This document shows positions 54,651-63,890 of a stretch of 64,000 bases of DNA, one piece after another (the first letter of the stretch is position 1; each line of letters opens with the position of its first letter). The notes beneath the pieces were generated by a model that had not been told where the DNA came from, ran no database searches, and saw nothing but the letters and a program-made list of their open reading frames with translations. The DNA comes from Alphaproteobacteria bacterium (GTDB taxonomy: Bacteria; Pseudomonadota; Alphaproteobacteria; UBA7985; JAUIBT01). Made by a program: the position numbers and the translations under genes. The stretch is from the NCBI GenBank assembly GCA_030428255.1, contig JAUIBT010000016.1:30028-94027 (forward strand), written 5' to 3'.

Positions 54651-56024
54651 ATGCAAAAAATCACAGCTCCCAAGCCGCCCAACTGCAAGCTGGCAATCCA
54701 ACGCGAACAGCCAGATCGCGCAAGCAAAACCGACCGCGCAGACCTTCAGATCATCGAGGCTTTGCTTGCCAGCCGACAGCACGACGAGGCCGAACGCTTG
54801 GGGTTGGCCTTGCTGGAGCAGCGGCCCGAAGACCCCGAGGTCTGTAGGGCTATGATCGACATCAGCCGGGATCGCCGCGACCAAGGCGAACTGGCCATCT
54901 GGCTAGAGCGCTACCTCGCCTTGCGTCCTAACGCCCTGGAGGAACGCGCTTCCTTGCTGCATATTAAAGCTCGGAGGGGGCGAGTTGCGGACCTGAGCGA
55001 CGCGCTGGCGCTGGTCGAGGCGCTTTGCCAACGCGTCACCTTTGACGACACGGCTGGCCTGCGGGTTTTGGGGCTCTTGCAATATTGTCGCTTGGGCCGT
55101 GCGAAAGCTCAGTCCTTGCGCCGCCTGCAAACGCGCGTCGAGGCGCTTATTCAACTGGCTGCGCCACCCCGCGGTCCGGCGCCAGGACTTCTGCGGTTTT
55201 TCCCCGGCACAGTGCGGCGACACGCTCAAATTCAGCAGCAGGACCAGACTGCTCATCACCTCACTGCGTTTCTCGCCTGCTTGCATCTGGCCCTTGATGA
55301 TTTGGACTCGTTTTCCACCTGCGTCGCCGACTTGCCCTATGCCGGACCGTCCAGCTTTCGTCGGTTACATCGTGTCCGTCAGCGCATCACCCAAGCGGGC
55401 TTTCCCGATTATGGCTCCGAAAAAGTCATTGGCCTGGGCCTTAGTCGAACCGGGACCACCTCGCTAAACGCAGCGCTCGGTAAACTCGGGTACCACGCGG
55501 TTCACTGGCAGAACCCTTTGACAAAAGCGATTCTGGCGCCCTCTGACCTCCGGCTGTTCGATGCCTTCACGGATATCTCAGCAGCGCAGACGTATCAGTG
55601 GATCTACCACAACTATCCGAACTCCAAATTTGTACTCACCACACGCGACGCGGACAGTTGGGAGCGCTCGGTGCGTGCCCACTACCAGGCCGATTTTGGG
55701 ACCGATGACCTTGTCGAGCTGGGCAATCGCGGCGCACACGGCATTGCAGGGCACCCAGCCAGACGCGTCTTCTGGCACTTCTATGGCAGGTTCGAAAGCT
55801 GGCAGCAGGCCTATCGCCATCACCACCAAGAGCTTCGTGACTTCTTCAAAGACAAGGATGAAGGGCGATTTCTGGAATTGGTCATTTCGGAAGGCCAGGG
55901 TTATCCAGAACTGTGCCGGTTCTTGGGCCGCGATCTGCCAGGCACTGCCTTTCCCTGCACCAACGCGCGGGCACGAGCCAACACGGGCCTGCTGCTGCCC
56001 CGGCCTGTGGGGCAGGCAAAATAG
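54651..56024 (+). CDS. Sulfotransferase with N-terminal TPR-like domain
   Basis: Residues ~30-240 are helical and TPR-like (LGLALLEQRPEDPEVCRAMI). The C-terminal domain starts KVIGLGLSRTGTTSLNAALG near residue 258, the PAPS-binding loop of the Sulfotransfer_4 family. DAFTDISAAQTYQWIY and FVLTTRDADSWERSV follow in family order. The chosen ATG at 54651 comes just after the previous stop, with GAGTGAG upstream; an ATG at 54624 and a GTG at 54606 overlap the preceding gene. Confidence 0.8.
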   Translation: MQKITAPKPPNCKLAIQREQPDRASKTDRADLQIIEALLASRQHDEAERLGLALLEQRPEDPEVCRAMIDISRDRRDQGELAIWLERYLALRPNALEERASLLHIKARRGRVADLSDALALVEALCQRVTFDDTAGLRVLGLLQYCRLGRAKAQSLRRLQTRVEALIQLAAPPRGPAPGLLRFFPGTVRRHAQIQQQDQTAHHLTAFLACLHLALDDLDSFSTCVADLPYAGPSSFRRLHRVRQRITQAGFPDYGSEKVIGLGLSRTGTTSLNAALGKLGYHAVHWQNPLTKAILAPSDLRLFDAFTDISAAQTYQWIYHNYPNSKFVLTTRDADSWERSVRAHYQADFGTDDLVELGNRGAHGIAGHPARRVFWHFYGRFESWQQAYRHHHQELRDFFKDKDEGRFLELVISEGQGYPELCRFLGRDLPGTAFPCTNARARANTGLLLPRPVGQAK

Positions 56025-56038
56025 GACCCGGCAATGTG

Positions 56039-57487
56039 ATGACAATGAATACCCGCGACAAGCAGACCAGTTTCAAGCAGGCTAGCTTCAAGCAGACCAG
56101 TTTTGTGCCTCCGGCCAAATGCACCGGCAAGTGGCTCAAGGCTCAACGCAGGTTGCAGCGGCTAAAAGCGGTCATGCGGCGCAGCCTTGCTTGCTTGAAA
56201 GGCTGGCGCGCACCTGCCTTAGGTCGGGTTTATTGTCAGCTTGGGCGCGAACTGATGGCCGCAGGTCGCCACAGCCATGCCGCCGCTGCCCTGAAATCTG
56301 CCCTTGGCACGGCCCCTCACAATGCGGATTTTCTCGCGCTGGCCGCCAAGGCGCACACCCTCAGCGAAGACTATGACTTCGCGGCCCTGCTGTGGCGCGG
56401 CCTTGCCGAGCGATTTCCTAGGCGTTACGGCATGCGCCAAAAGCTACAACACGCCAAGTGCCTGCGCTTGGCCGGGAATTTGCAAGATGCCAAGTCTTTA
56501 TACCAGCAGATTTACGACGAGCGACCTGATCAGCCCTGGGGCTTGGTTGGTCTGGCGCGCGTCGCTCAAAAATCCAGGCAATGGAGTCTTGCTGCGAAGT
56601 TGTGGCAGGAGTGTTTGCTTGCATACCCCGATCACGCCAAACAGGAATGGCAAGATCGCCGCGTTCAGTGCGTTCAAGCCGCCGAACGTTTGCCTGCAGA
56701 TCTTGAGACCGCGACCAGCAAAGTCGCCACAGCTTATCTGCAACACACCAAGCAATCAAATCACACCCCGGATCGCAATCGGCCAGAGCTGCGGTTCAAA
56801 TCTCTGCTTATCGTGACCTATGGGCGTAGCGGTTCCACCTTACTGCAAGGCCTGTTGAATAGCATTGATGGCATGTTGATTCGCGGTGAAAACAACAACG
56901 TCTTTCGCCACTTGTTCGCTCTGTATCAAACCGCACAGGGCTGGAGCCAGTTTGGCACCTATTCCCAGAACGCCAATTCGCCCTGGTACGGTATCGGTGC
57001 CGTTGATCATCAGCAGCTTCTTGGCCAAATCCAGCAAATGGCACGCATGCTCGTCGTTTCCGACCAGCAAGACCGGCGGGATATTCGCTGCTTTGGTTTC
57101 AAAGAAATTCGCTATCCAGACCTAGGTGAGCACCTCAGCGACTACCTAGAATTTTTGACCTTAGCATTTCCGCAAACTGCATTTGTGTTCCTGACCCGCG
57201 ACCACGACGAGGTGGCCAACAGCGGCTGGTGGCAAGACCAAGACCCGCAGCAGGTGCGCCAGACGTTGAGTGATTTTGAGAGGCGCGCCAAGGACTTTGC
57301 TCAAGGACGCGCGGACTGTTTTCAGCTCAGTTATGCTGATATCGTACAAAAAACATGCACCCTAGAGCAGATGTTTGCTTTTTTGGGCGCTCCATACGAG
57401 CCAAGCGTTATTGACCTGGTTTTGGCGACGCCCCACAGCTATCGGCCAAGCAGTGAGGCCAGCAAGAAGTTGTTTAGGGCCTTGTAG
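56039..57487 (+). CDS. Second TPR-sulfotransferase fusion (Sulfotransfer_3 type)
   Basis: The 482-residue product starts at an ATG with AGGA upstream; a second ATG is two codons in. A short repeat, KQTSFKQASFKQTSF, occupies residues ~7-21. TPR-like helices span ~60-220, with SHAAAALKSALGTAPHNADF. The sulfotransferase domain begins LLIVTYGRSGSTLLQGLLNS near residue 255, the PAPS loop, and CFGFKEIRYPDL and FVFLTRDHDEVANSGWW follow. The architecture parallels the preceding gene although the catalytic domains are of different subfamilies. It converges on the ABC-like gene. Confidence 0.8.
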   Translation: MTMNTRDKQTSFKQASFKQTSFVPPAKCTGKWLKAQRRLQRLKAVMRRSLACLKGWRAPALGRVYCQLGRELMAAGRHSHAAAALKSALGTAPHNADFLALAAKAHTLSEDYDFAALLWRGLAERFPRRYGMRQKLQHAKCLRLAGNLQDAKSLYQQIYDERPDQPWGLVGLARVAQKSRQWSLAAKLWQECLLAYPDHAKQEWQDRRVQCVQAAERLPADLETATSKVATAYLQHTKQSNHTPDRNRPELRFKSLLIVTYGRSGSTLLQGLLNSIDGMLIRGENNNVFRHLFALYQTAQGWSQFGTYSQNANSPWYGIGAVDHQQLLGQIQQMARMLVVSDQQDRRDIRCFGFKEIRYPDLGEHLSDYLEFLTLAFPQTAFVFLTRDHDEVANSGWWQDQDPQQVRQTLSDFERRAKDFAQGRADCFQLSYADIVQKTCTLEQMFAFLGAPYEPSVIDLVLATPHSYRPSSEASKKLFRAL

Positions 57488-57553
57488 CTCAATAGCTGCC
57501 CAGCACGACCTCTGCCTGCTGGCTTACGTCACAACCAGGGTTCGAGCGCTGCG

Positions 57554-59185
57554 CTAGCCAGCGGCCATTACCTCGTCTAACAGACCCTCGCTTGCTTGGG
57601 CGCGGTTGTGATCAAACGCATCTCGGGCGCGAGCGACAATCGCATCCCAGCCTTGCGAGCCACGTGTAGCAAAGTCTGTCACCTCGCCATTGCTGATCCA
57701 GGCGATCGCCCCTTCGTTGTAGCTGCCAACGCTGTCTAAGCGGCGATGGACCAATGCGCAAGGCGAGTAGCAAGGCACCTGTCCATCGGCCCCAAAAACC
57801 GGTCTGCTTGCGCTAGGCACCGCCAAGATACTGGCCAGTTCCTCGCTCGGGCTTCGTGCAGCTTGCAGGACCCAAAGCGGGTTATCGTGGCGGCTGGCTG
57901 CGCGGCCATTTTGCTGATCCAGTTCGCCGCTAGAGACCGCTACAGTCGCCCCCGTCGCAACATCGCAGGCCGACATAAGGGCCAAACAAGCCTCGCTGAT
58001 CGAACGCGTACCAACGAGCGCGAGCGGTGCGCTTGTGGCGAATTCGTACTGCCCCGCGCTCCCAATTCGCAGACGGCTGTCGGCATCAACCGGCTGACCA
58101 TCTGCCGGATCCGCCCCATCGTGCCAGCAGGTGAAGAACCGCCAAGCTCGCTGGATGGAGCGGTGATGACGGCTGACCGAACCGACGGTTGCCGCTACCC
58201 GCGACACGCTGTTTAAGGCCAATTTGAGCGCGCCAATGCTGATAATTGCATCTGCAATCGACGCCTGCCCCCAAGAAAATTGCAGGAAAAAATAGCAGAC
58301 CCCAAGGCTGAGCGACATAGCTGTGCCCACCCCCAGGACCGCCACAAGTTGTTGGCTCAGCGCAAGTCGGCCCTGAAATGTGCGACCATAGTCGCTGACC
58401 AGCCTAGCGTCATCATCGTGCCTTGCTTTGGCCCGATCAGACCTAAACCGGCTTTTCAAGGCCTGGTGCAAAGCTTGGTTGGCCGCCTTGAAGTCTTCGA
58501 GTTTGCGCGGTGCTTGAGAGACAAAGGGTGCCGTGGCCAGTGGTAACAGGAGGCCAGCAGAAAAACAAATCATGGCGAAGGTGGCATCAGTGTAAAGCAA
58601 GAAGGCTGCTGCGATCAGCGCTGTGGCCAGCGCAGGAAAGGTGGATAGGACTTGGTTCAAAAAGACGCCCGTAAAATAGACGCCCTGAAACACCACGGGT
58701 TGTTCGAAGACCATCAAACGGCTGGCCACCGGCCAGGCTGGATTGGGAAGGCTCCGATTTGCTACCAGCATGCTGGCGAGCAGATCCTCAACAACGTCTC
58801 GCGACAAGCGCAACAACAGGGCCTTGCTAAGATACTGCGCCAAAGCGGCGCTGAGCAACGCAGCGAACAGGGCTGCAATGGCTGCTAAGGCCGCCTGCTC
58901 GCCGCTACCAAGCAATTCGGTCCCCAGTTGATCGGACAGCCAAGCAAGGGCAGTCGGGGGTGACCAGTCATCAGAGCGGTTGAACAAACCTGGCAGCCAA
59001 GACAGGATTGCCACACTCAGTCCCTGAAGAACTGGTGACAGCAGCCCAGTGGCAAGCGCCAGCAGCAGCAAACCCCGACGCTTGGCTTGCGCCAGGCGCA
59101 GCGCCCAAGCCAAGACCCGCGTGAACATTGCGCTTCGCTGGGCCAAAGTCTTGGCTGCTGTGGTAAGTAGAGTGATCCGCTGCAT
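57554..59185 (-). CDS. ABC-exporter-like membrane protein with a degenerate ATPase domain
   Basis: Residues ~30-345 form an ABC_membrane-type domain with about six hydrophobic helices (LLLLALATGLLSPVLQGLSV, ALIAAAFLLYTDATFAMICF). The C-terminal ~190 residues sit where the nucleotide-binding domain should be, but the P-loop is replaced by PLALVGTRSISEACLALMSA. No Walker A lysine, LSGGQ signature or Walker B is visible. It may be a pseudo-ABC partner that needs a second subunit, or a decaying gene. It is next to a glycosyltransferase, consistent with a role in glycan export. Confidence 0.7.
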   Translation of the reverse strand: MQRITLLTTAAKTLAQRSAMFTRVLAWALRLAQAKRRGLLLLALATGLLSPVLQGLSVAILSWLPGLFNRSDDWSPPTALAWLSDQLGTELLGSGEQAALAAIAALFAALLSAALAQYLSKALLLRLSRDVVEDLLASMLVANRSLPNPAWPVASRLMVFEQPVVFQGVYFTGVFLNQVLSTFPALATALIAAAFLLYTDATFAMICFSAGLLLPLATAPFVSQAPRKLEDFKAANQALHQALKSRFRSDRAKARHDDDARLVSDYGRTFQGRLALSQQLVAVLGVGTAMSLSLGVCYFFLQFSWGQASIADAIISIGALKLALNSVSRVAATVGSVSRHHRSIQRAWRFFTCWHDGADPADGQPVDADSRLRIGSAGQYEFATSAPLALVGTRSISEACLALMSACDVATGATVAVSSGELDQQNGRAASRHDNPLWVLQAARSPSEELASILAVPSASRPVFGADGQVPCYSPCALVHRRLDSVGSYNEGAIAWISNGEVTDFATRGSQGWDAIVARARDAFDHNRAQASEGLLDEVMAAG

Positions 59186-59195
59186 GGGTTAACTG

Positions 59196-60206
59196 CTAGC
59201 GCCGCTCTGCCTGGCCGCCGTGCGCGAGCCTCCAGGCCTCTCGAATTTCCACCGTCCAAAGCCAGACGCAAACACCGCAAGCAATCACGCGATAGCGCAG
59301 GGGTGCCTGTTTGCGGGCCAAGAGCACGGCCAGCCGATGTGCTAGCGACAAGGGGCTGAGCCAATACAGCTTTTTGAGCCGGCTTGGCGCGACCCGCCCA
59401 CCAGCAGCAGCAATGCGATCAGCGCCCCTGCAATCCGCTCCCCTATCGCAGCACCCAAGGTCCTTGATCGTGTTGTGCAGTTGGCCACCCTTGATGCGGC
59501 GTGCCTTGGTCGCGAGCTGCTCGCGGGTGGAGCGGCTTGGGTGGGAAACACGCGCGGACGGCAAAAAGACGATGCGGTTGCCTGCTGCCAGCGACCGGCG
59601 GCAAAAGTCCGCGTCCCCGCCTGAAAACCGGCTGGTGTCAAATCCGCCGACCTGATCGAATAGCGCGCGGGATACGCAAAGGTTGGCTGTCGCCGCATAG
59701 CCGCGCTGCACATAGGACTGTTGGGGAATCCCCTTAACAAAGTCATAGATGGCCCAAGGCGTCGGCGGTGTCTGGTCCATCGTCATTCGAACGTCACCAG
59801 CCAGGATCAATCGTGGGTCTTGTTGTGCGCCTATGGCAGCGATCAAAGCGAGCAGCCATTGGGAGTCGGGCAGGCAATCGGCATCTGTGAAGGCCAGCCA
59901 GGGCGCCCGCGCATGGGCGACACCCAAGCTGCGCGCAGCGTAAGAGCCTGGCACCGGGCAATGCAGGACTTGGCAGTTGGCCGGCAAGCGTCGGGGCGGC
60001 GCAAATCGGCGCGACCCATTATCAACCATGACAATCTCATACCGATCCTTGGGCAAACTTTGGTGCTGTAAGGCGTCCAAGAGACCGCGGGCCATATCCC
60101 ATTGCTCATAGACGGGAACGATCACCGAAATGTCGGGCCACGTGGCCGACTGCCTGCTGTCAGAGCTAAGATTTCCATGTGCGATTGTGGGGGCAAGCGC
60201 GGTCAT
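59196..60206 (-). CDS. Family 2 glycosyltransferase
   Basis: The 336-residue protein has the GT-A fold: DISVIVPVYEQWDMARGLLD, FTDADCLPDSQWL (DxD) and GGFDTSRFSGGDADFCRRSL. The last ~80 residues are basic with hydrophobic stretches, probably a membrane-associated tail. It overlaps the preceding 802-residue gene as ATGA, so the two are coupled. It probably adds a sugar to a lipid-linked surface glycan. Confidence 0.88.
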   Translation of the reverse strand: MTALAPTIAHGNLSSDSRQSATWPDISVIVPVYEQWDMARGLLDALQHQSLPKDRYEIVMVDNGSRRFAPPRRLPANCQVLHCPVPGSYAARSLGVAHARAPWLAFTDADCLPDSQWLLALIAAIGAQQDPRLILAGDVRMTMDQTPPTPWAIYDFVKGIPQQSYVQRGYAATANLCVSRALFDQVGGFDTSRFSGGDADFCRRSLAAGNRIVFLPSARVSHPSRSTREQLATKARRIKGGQLHNTIKDLGCCDRGADCRGADRIAAAGGRVAPSRLKKLYWLSPLSLAHRLAVLLARKQAPLRYRVIACGVCVWLWTVEIREAWRLAHGGQAERR

Positions 60207-62611
60207 GGTCTGGCACTCTCTTGAGCTGCCAGAGCGTTTGAATGCGCCGAAGCGATTTGACGGCATAAGCGGCGCTCAATTGGAACATTGCAGGCCCGGT
60301 CCAGGTGAGCAATTGCAGCCAAAATAGCGCGAGAACGACTCGCATGGCGACGGGGCGCTGCATCGGTTGCCTCTAACGGCGCGCTGCCGAGCATGGAGGG
60401 CAGGCGAAACACGCTGGCGGAGGCATAGTTGAAGCGAAATCGTTCGACCGGTTTGTCAAACGGATCAGGACCAGCCCGCCGCCAATGCAGCCAAGGTCCA
60501 GGGACACCAAGCGCCGTCAACAGGCTGGTTTTGTCCCGCTGGCCATAGATGAATCGCTCGTCAAATACCGCCTTGGACGATGAATGGAAGGCAATTTGCG
60601 GCTCCTCGCGCCAATGGGCTTTGCTGGAGATCTTGCTAAGCCCGTGCTGGCTCACCATCCGCGTCATGGGAATTATAAGATAGGGCTGGTGCGGCCTTTG
60701 ACGCACATCCTTGAACAGGCGCTGAGCCGCGTCAGCGCTCACAAAGCAAGCGCCATCCAAAACCAAGCTCCAGTCGCTACAGCGCCTGCCATAGTCCAAA
60801 GCTTGATTGCGCGCGCCGTTAATATCGAAGGCGTAGCGGATCTTAGCAGCACAGAGACCAAGATAGAGGTGGCAGCGCTGCTTGGCCAAGGCGGCGTATG
60901 TCGTGCGCCGAGGCGTGCGTGCCAGACCCGCAAAGGCGCTGGTGTCCAGCGGGCAGTCGGCATAGACTTGAGCGCAAAAGCTGCGCAGCAAGACCGTGTG
61001 GCCCGCTGCCTCGATCAATCTGCGCGCCTCATCTTCTTCGCGCTTATCGAAGAGGCGATTGAGGACAAAGACCTTTGTGCAATTCAAGAACGCGGGTTCC
61101 TGCTCCAAGATGGTGCGCAGGTTGTTCAGCATCTGCCCCTTGGCTTGGCGCGGCGGCAGATCGTTCCCCAAGATCCGAATGAGCGTGAAGCACGGGGCCT
61201 TGCCACTCAGGGCATCGCCGCTTTGCACCCCGTTGGTCACCGACAAGAAAGACCGCAAGCGGATCGCAAGCCAAGCCGTTCTATGGCTCAAGCCGCTCAT
61301 CCGACGTTTGCAGGCGCTCGCGCCCTGCCGCAGGCCGCGCCATGCAGAGCGAAGACCTGCCAGCCACACACGCCTGCGGACCGATTGCAGCAGAGCCAAA
61401 GCCTGGGTGTTCACACGCAACCAAAGCGCGGCCTGCATGTGCTCACGTGCAAGCTCTTGGCCAAGGCGTTCTTGATTTGCCTCCTCATTGGGGTCCAGCG
61501 CGGCGGGATAGCTGGCAAAGTCTTCTTGAAACAGACAAGCAGTCTGCGGGAAATAGCGACGGTGCACGGCCTCATTACTGGCGGCAAATCGCTGGTAGAA
61601 GGCCTTAGCGACGTCGCGCGCAATTGCCCGCCTCTGCCCCGCCGCCCGGGCCTCGATCCGGCGTATGATCTGACGGCGAACCGGATTGATGGTGCCGTCC
61701 GGCAATTGGTAAGCAAGCGCTGCGTTGACCACCGCGATGGCGTGCTGCGCCGCCCCGCTCAGGCCTGGGTTGTGGCGCGCCATGCCCTGGCTATGGGGCA
61801 GATCGCCTCGCGCTAATCCCAGGGTGGCCAAGAAGGTGTTCAAGGTGTCGCTGCTGCCGGTCAAGGCATCATACAACTGCGGTTGTATCCTCACAGTAAC
61901 TGGGCTGCGGGCCGCAGCACGCTCAAAGCGCGCCAGCAGGCGATTATAGTCATAGAAATTCCGGGCGTCATCGCAGGGCCGCTCGGGCGGTGCGCTCGTG
62001 AACAATCGCCCGCATTCATTTGCAAATATGCCGTCAACATTGCTAAGTCCGGCCCGCAAGTTCGAGCTAAACCGGCTGACTGCAAGTCGGTCTTGGCGGC
62101 GCAAAAATACAACAATATCAATACTATCTGTATATTTCGCGATCCAACTGAGCAGGCGGTCGATCTCCTGATCCGTCACCAGGCGGCTTGAGATAAGCTC
62201 AGACGACAGAACCAGAGTGTGCCAAATCAGAGGAGCAGCACTGCACCCCGTATCACGGCTCGATGTCCCCTCGCCGATTGAAAGCTCTTGATCGAACTGG
62301 ACTAGGAACTGTTCGCGATAGGCCTGCTCGGACAGCTTGGCTCGGGCGAGCTGGTCGGCCTTGATATTGTCCATGACACCAAAATCCATGCATGCTGTCA
62401 CAAGACGCAGGTGGTTCGTGTGCCCAGCGCTGAAGGGAACCAGGATACCAAGGCGTGCCAGTGCGTCCCTGTTTGCCGCCAAACAGTGTTGAATGGAGGT
62501 GCTGCCGGTCTTCTCCAACCCGATATGAAGCACGCAGCGGCGCTGATCGCTGCAAACGACCTGCGGATGGTCTTGGGAGGCGGCGCAGTCGATTTCCTGA
62601 ACTTGTAGCAA
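60203..62611 (-). CDS. Fusion of a sulfotransferase-like domain with a glycosyltransferase-like domain
   Basis: The 802-residue product starts at a TTG preceded by GGGAGG at the right distance. The N-terminal domain has VLHIGLEKTGSTSIQHCLAAN (residues ~27-47), a PAPS-type P-loop, with IVVFLRRQDRLAVSRF near 166-181. A basic helical segment (~395-460) links it to a C-terminal domain starting FTLIRILGNDLPPRQAKGQ near 475, with FDINGARNQALDYGRRC and WSLVLDGACF, the latter possibly acting in a GT-A-like site. A two-enzyme protein that transfers sugar and sulfate to the same glycan is plausible; neither activity is proven. Confidence 0.68.
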   Translation of the reverse strand: MLQVQEIDCAASQDHPQVVCSDQRRCVLHIGLEKTGSTSIQHCLAANRDALARLGILVPFSAGHTNHLRLVTACMDFGVMDNIKADQLARAKLSEQAYREQFLVQFDQELSIGEGTSSRDTGCSAAPLIWHTLVLSSELISSRLVTDQEIDRLLSWIAKYTDSIDIVVFLRRQDRLAVSRFSSNLRAGLSNVDGIFANECGRLFTSAPPERPCDDARNFYDYNRLLARFERAAARSPVTVRIQPQLYDALTGSSDTLNTFLATLGLARGDLPHSQGMARHNPGLSGAAQHAIAVVNAALAYQLPDGTINPVRRQIIRRIEARAAGQRRAIARDVAKAFYQRFAASNEAVHRRYFPQTACLFQEDFASYPAALDPNEEANQERLGQELAREHMQAALWLRVNTQALALLQSVRRRVWLAGLRSAWRGLRQGASACKRRMSGLSHRTAWLAIRLRSFLSVTNGVQSGDALSGKAPCFTLIRILGNDLPPRQAKGQMLNNLRTILEQEPAFLNCTKVFVLNRLFDKREEDEARRLIEAAGHTVLLRSFCAQVYADCPLDTSAFAGLARTPRRTTYAALAKQRCHLYLGLCAAKIRYAFDINGARNQALDYGRRCSDWSLVLDGACFVSADAAQRLFKDVRQRPHQPYLIIPMTRMVSQHGLSKISSKAHWREEPQIAFHSSSKAVFDERFIYGQRDKTSLLTALGVPGPWLHWRRAGPDPFDKPVERFRFNYASASVFRLPSMLGSAPLEATDAAPRRHASRSRAILAAIAHLDRACNVPIERRLCRQIASAHSNALAAQESARP

Positions 62612-63871
62612 TCAGGAGGCCTCCCACTTTCGGGTCATCGCAGGGGGTGCATAGGAGCGTCGAAACGCGTCCTCGAGCGCACAAGCGAGCGCGTCTGCCA
62701 AGTGGTGCCGACTAAATTTGCTTTCCGCCAAGCGCTGTGCATTCTTGGCACAAGCCTTGACCACTTGCGGCGTGCCAAGGAATTTCAACAAGGACGCCGC
62801 CGCCTTGCCGTGGTCCCGCTCCAAGACAAGGCCAGCTTGCCAGGTCTCGATCAGGTCGGCCTGCCAGCCGCCATAGTTGATCGCAACCGGCGTTCCAGAC
62901 GCCAAGGTATCAAAAAACTTGTTGGCCGAATTGTTTTCCATCTGCGGCACGTTCGCAAAGATAGACAAGCCAAGGCTTGCGGCTTGGAAAGCGCGAACGA
63001 CATCGGCCTTGGATACGGCCTGATACATAAAGAAATTCACGCCCAACACACCGAGCCTGCGGGCGGTTGCCTTAATTTCTGTAACCTCTGCGCCCTGCCC
63101 CATGATCACAAAGCGCGGTCCGTTTGCCCCAGCCCTGTCAAGGCAATGTTTGGCAACGTGCGCCAGATAGCTCACTTTGTTGATGCGCCCCAGCGTTCCG
63201 GCATAGAGCAGGATCGGCCCCTGCCCCAGCTCTGGGTGTTGGCGGCGAAAGTCCTGAGCGCTTGCTTCGTTCGGCGCGAACAGGTCTAGGTCGCAAGCAT
63301 TTGGGATAACATGTAAGGGCGAAGTCCGACGCAGCTTCTTCTTGATGCCCGCCGCAATTCCAGGTGAAAGCGCAATCAGCGCAGAGGCCTGGCGATAGGT
63401 AAAGCTCTCCAACCCACGCGCCAGGGACCGCAGCAGTGGGTTCTTCAACGCGCCGACGGCAATCGGTAATTCGGGCCAAAGATCGCGCGCCTCAAAAACA
63501 AATGGCGTCCTGTTCCACTTGGCGGCCACAAGACCCGGCAGGCTGACGGTCAAGGGTGTGCTGCTCGCGAAGACCAAATCCGGCTTCAGGCTGCTGGCCT
63601 TAATCGCAGCATGCAGCGCGAAGTCGAAAAAGCTCGCGACGCGACGCGCATGCCCAAAGGCATTGTTATAGGGCACCGGCAACCAGTGGACGTAAATTCC
63701 GTCAATCTGCTCCAACCGCCATTTTCGCCCGTGCGGTACTGCCTCGCGATCTGTTGTGACGATGTGCACCTCATGGCCACGTTCAACCAACCGCCGTGCC
63801 ATCTCATAGGAGCGCGTGCTACCGGGCATATCGCGGGAGTTGAAATACTGGTGAAGGTAGATAATTTTCAT
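62612..63871 (-). CDS. Family 4 glycosyltransferase, WbuB/WcaI-like
   Basis: The 419-residue GT-B enzyme has an N-terminal donor-side region MKIIYLHQYFNSRDMPGSTR, the central FVFEARDLWPELPIAVGALK, and the C-terminal GT4 block ILLYAGTLGRINKVSYL, with the EX7E-type region around PQMENNSANKFFDTLASGTP. The sugar is unknown; WbuB enzymes add N-acetylfucosamine-like residues to O antigens. It is the first gene of the leftward arm of the island and lies 19 bases from a partial transposase. Confidence 0.9.
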   Translation of the reverse strand: MKIIYLHQYFNSRDMPGSTRSYEMARRLVERGHEVHIVTTDREAVPHGRKWRLEQIDGIYVHWLPVPYNNAFGHARRVASFFDFALHAAIKASSLKPDLVFASSTPLTVSLPGLVAAKWNRTPFVFEARDLWPELPIAVGALKNPLLRSLARGLESFTYRQASALIALSPGIAAGIKKKLRRTSPLHVIPNACDLDLFAPNEASAQDFRRQHPELGQGPILLYAGTLGRINKVSYLAHVAKHCLDRAGANGPRFVIMGQGAEVTEIKATARRLGVLGVNFFMYQAVSKADVVRAFQAASLGLSIFANVPQMENNSANKFFDTLASGTPVAINYGGWQADLIETWQAGLVLERDHGKAAASLLKFLGTPQVVKACAKNAQRLAESKFSRHHLADALACALEDAFRRSYAPPAMTRKWEAS

Positions 63872-63890
63872 CGCTTAGAGCGTCGGGCGA

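Noticed and set aside
57480..57560. TAGCTCAATAG ... GGGTTCGAGC resembling a tRNA between convergent genes
   Set aside because: No acceptor stem pairs and the left part is the coding end of the sulfotransferase gene; likely coincidence.
60584..61816. 410-codon rightward frame opposite the 802-residue fusion gene
   Set aside because: The opposite strand has recognisable enzyme motifs and a ribosome-binding site; this frame has neither.
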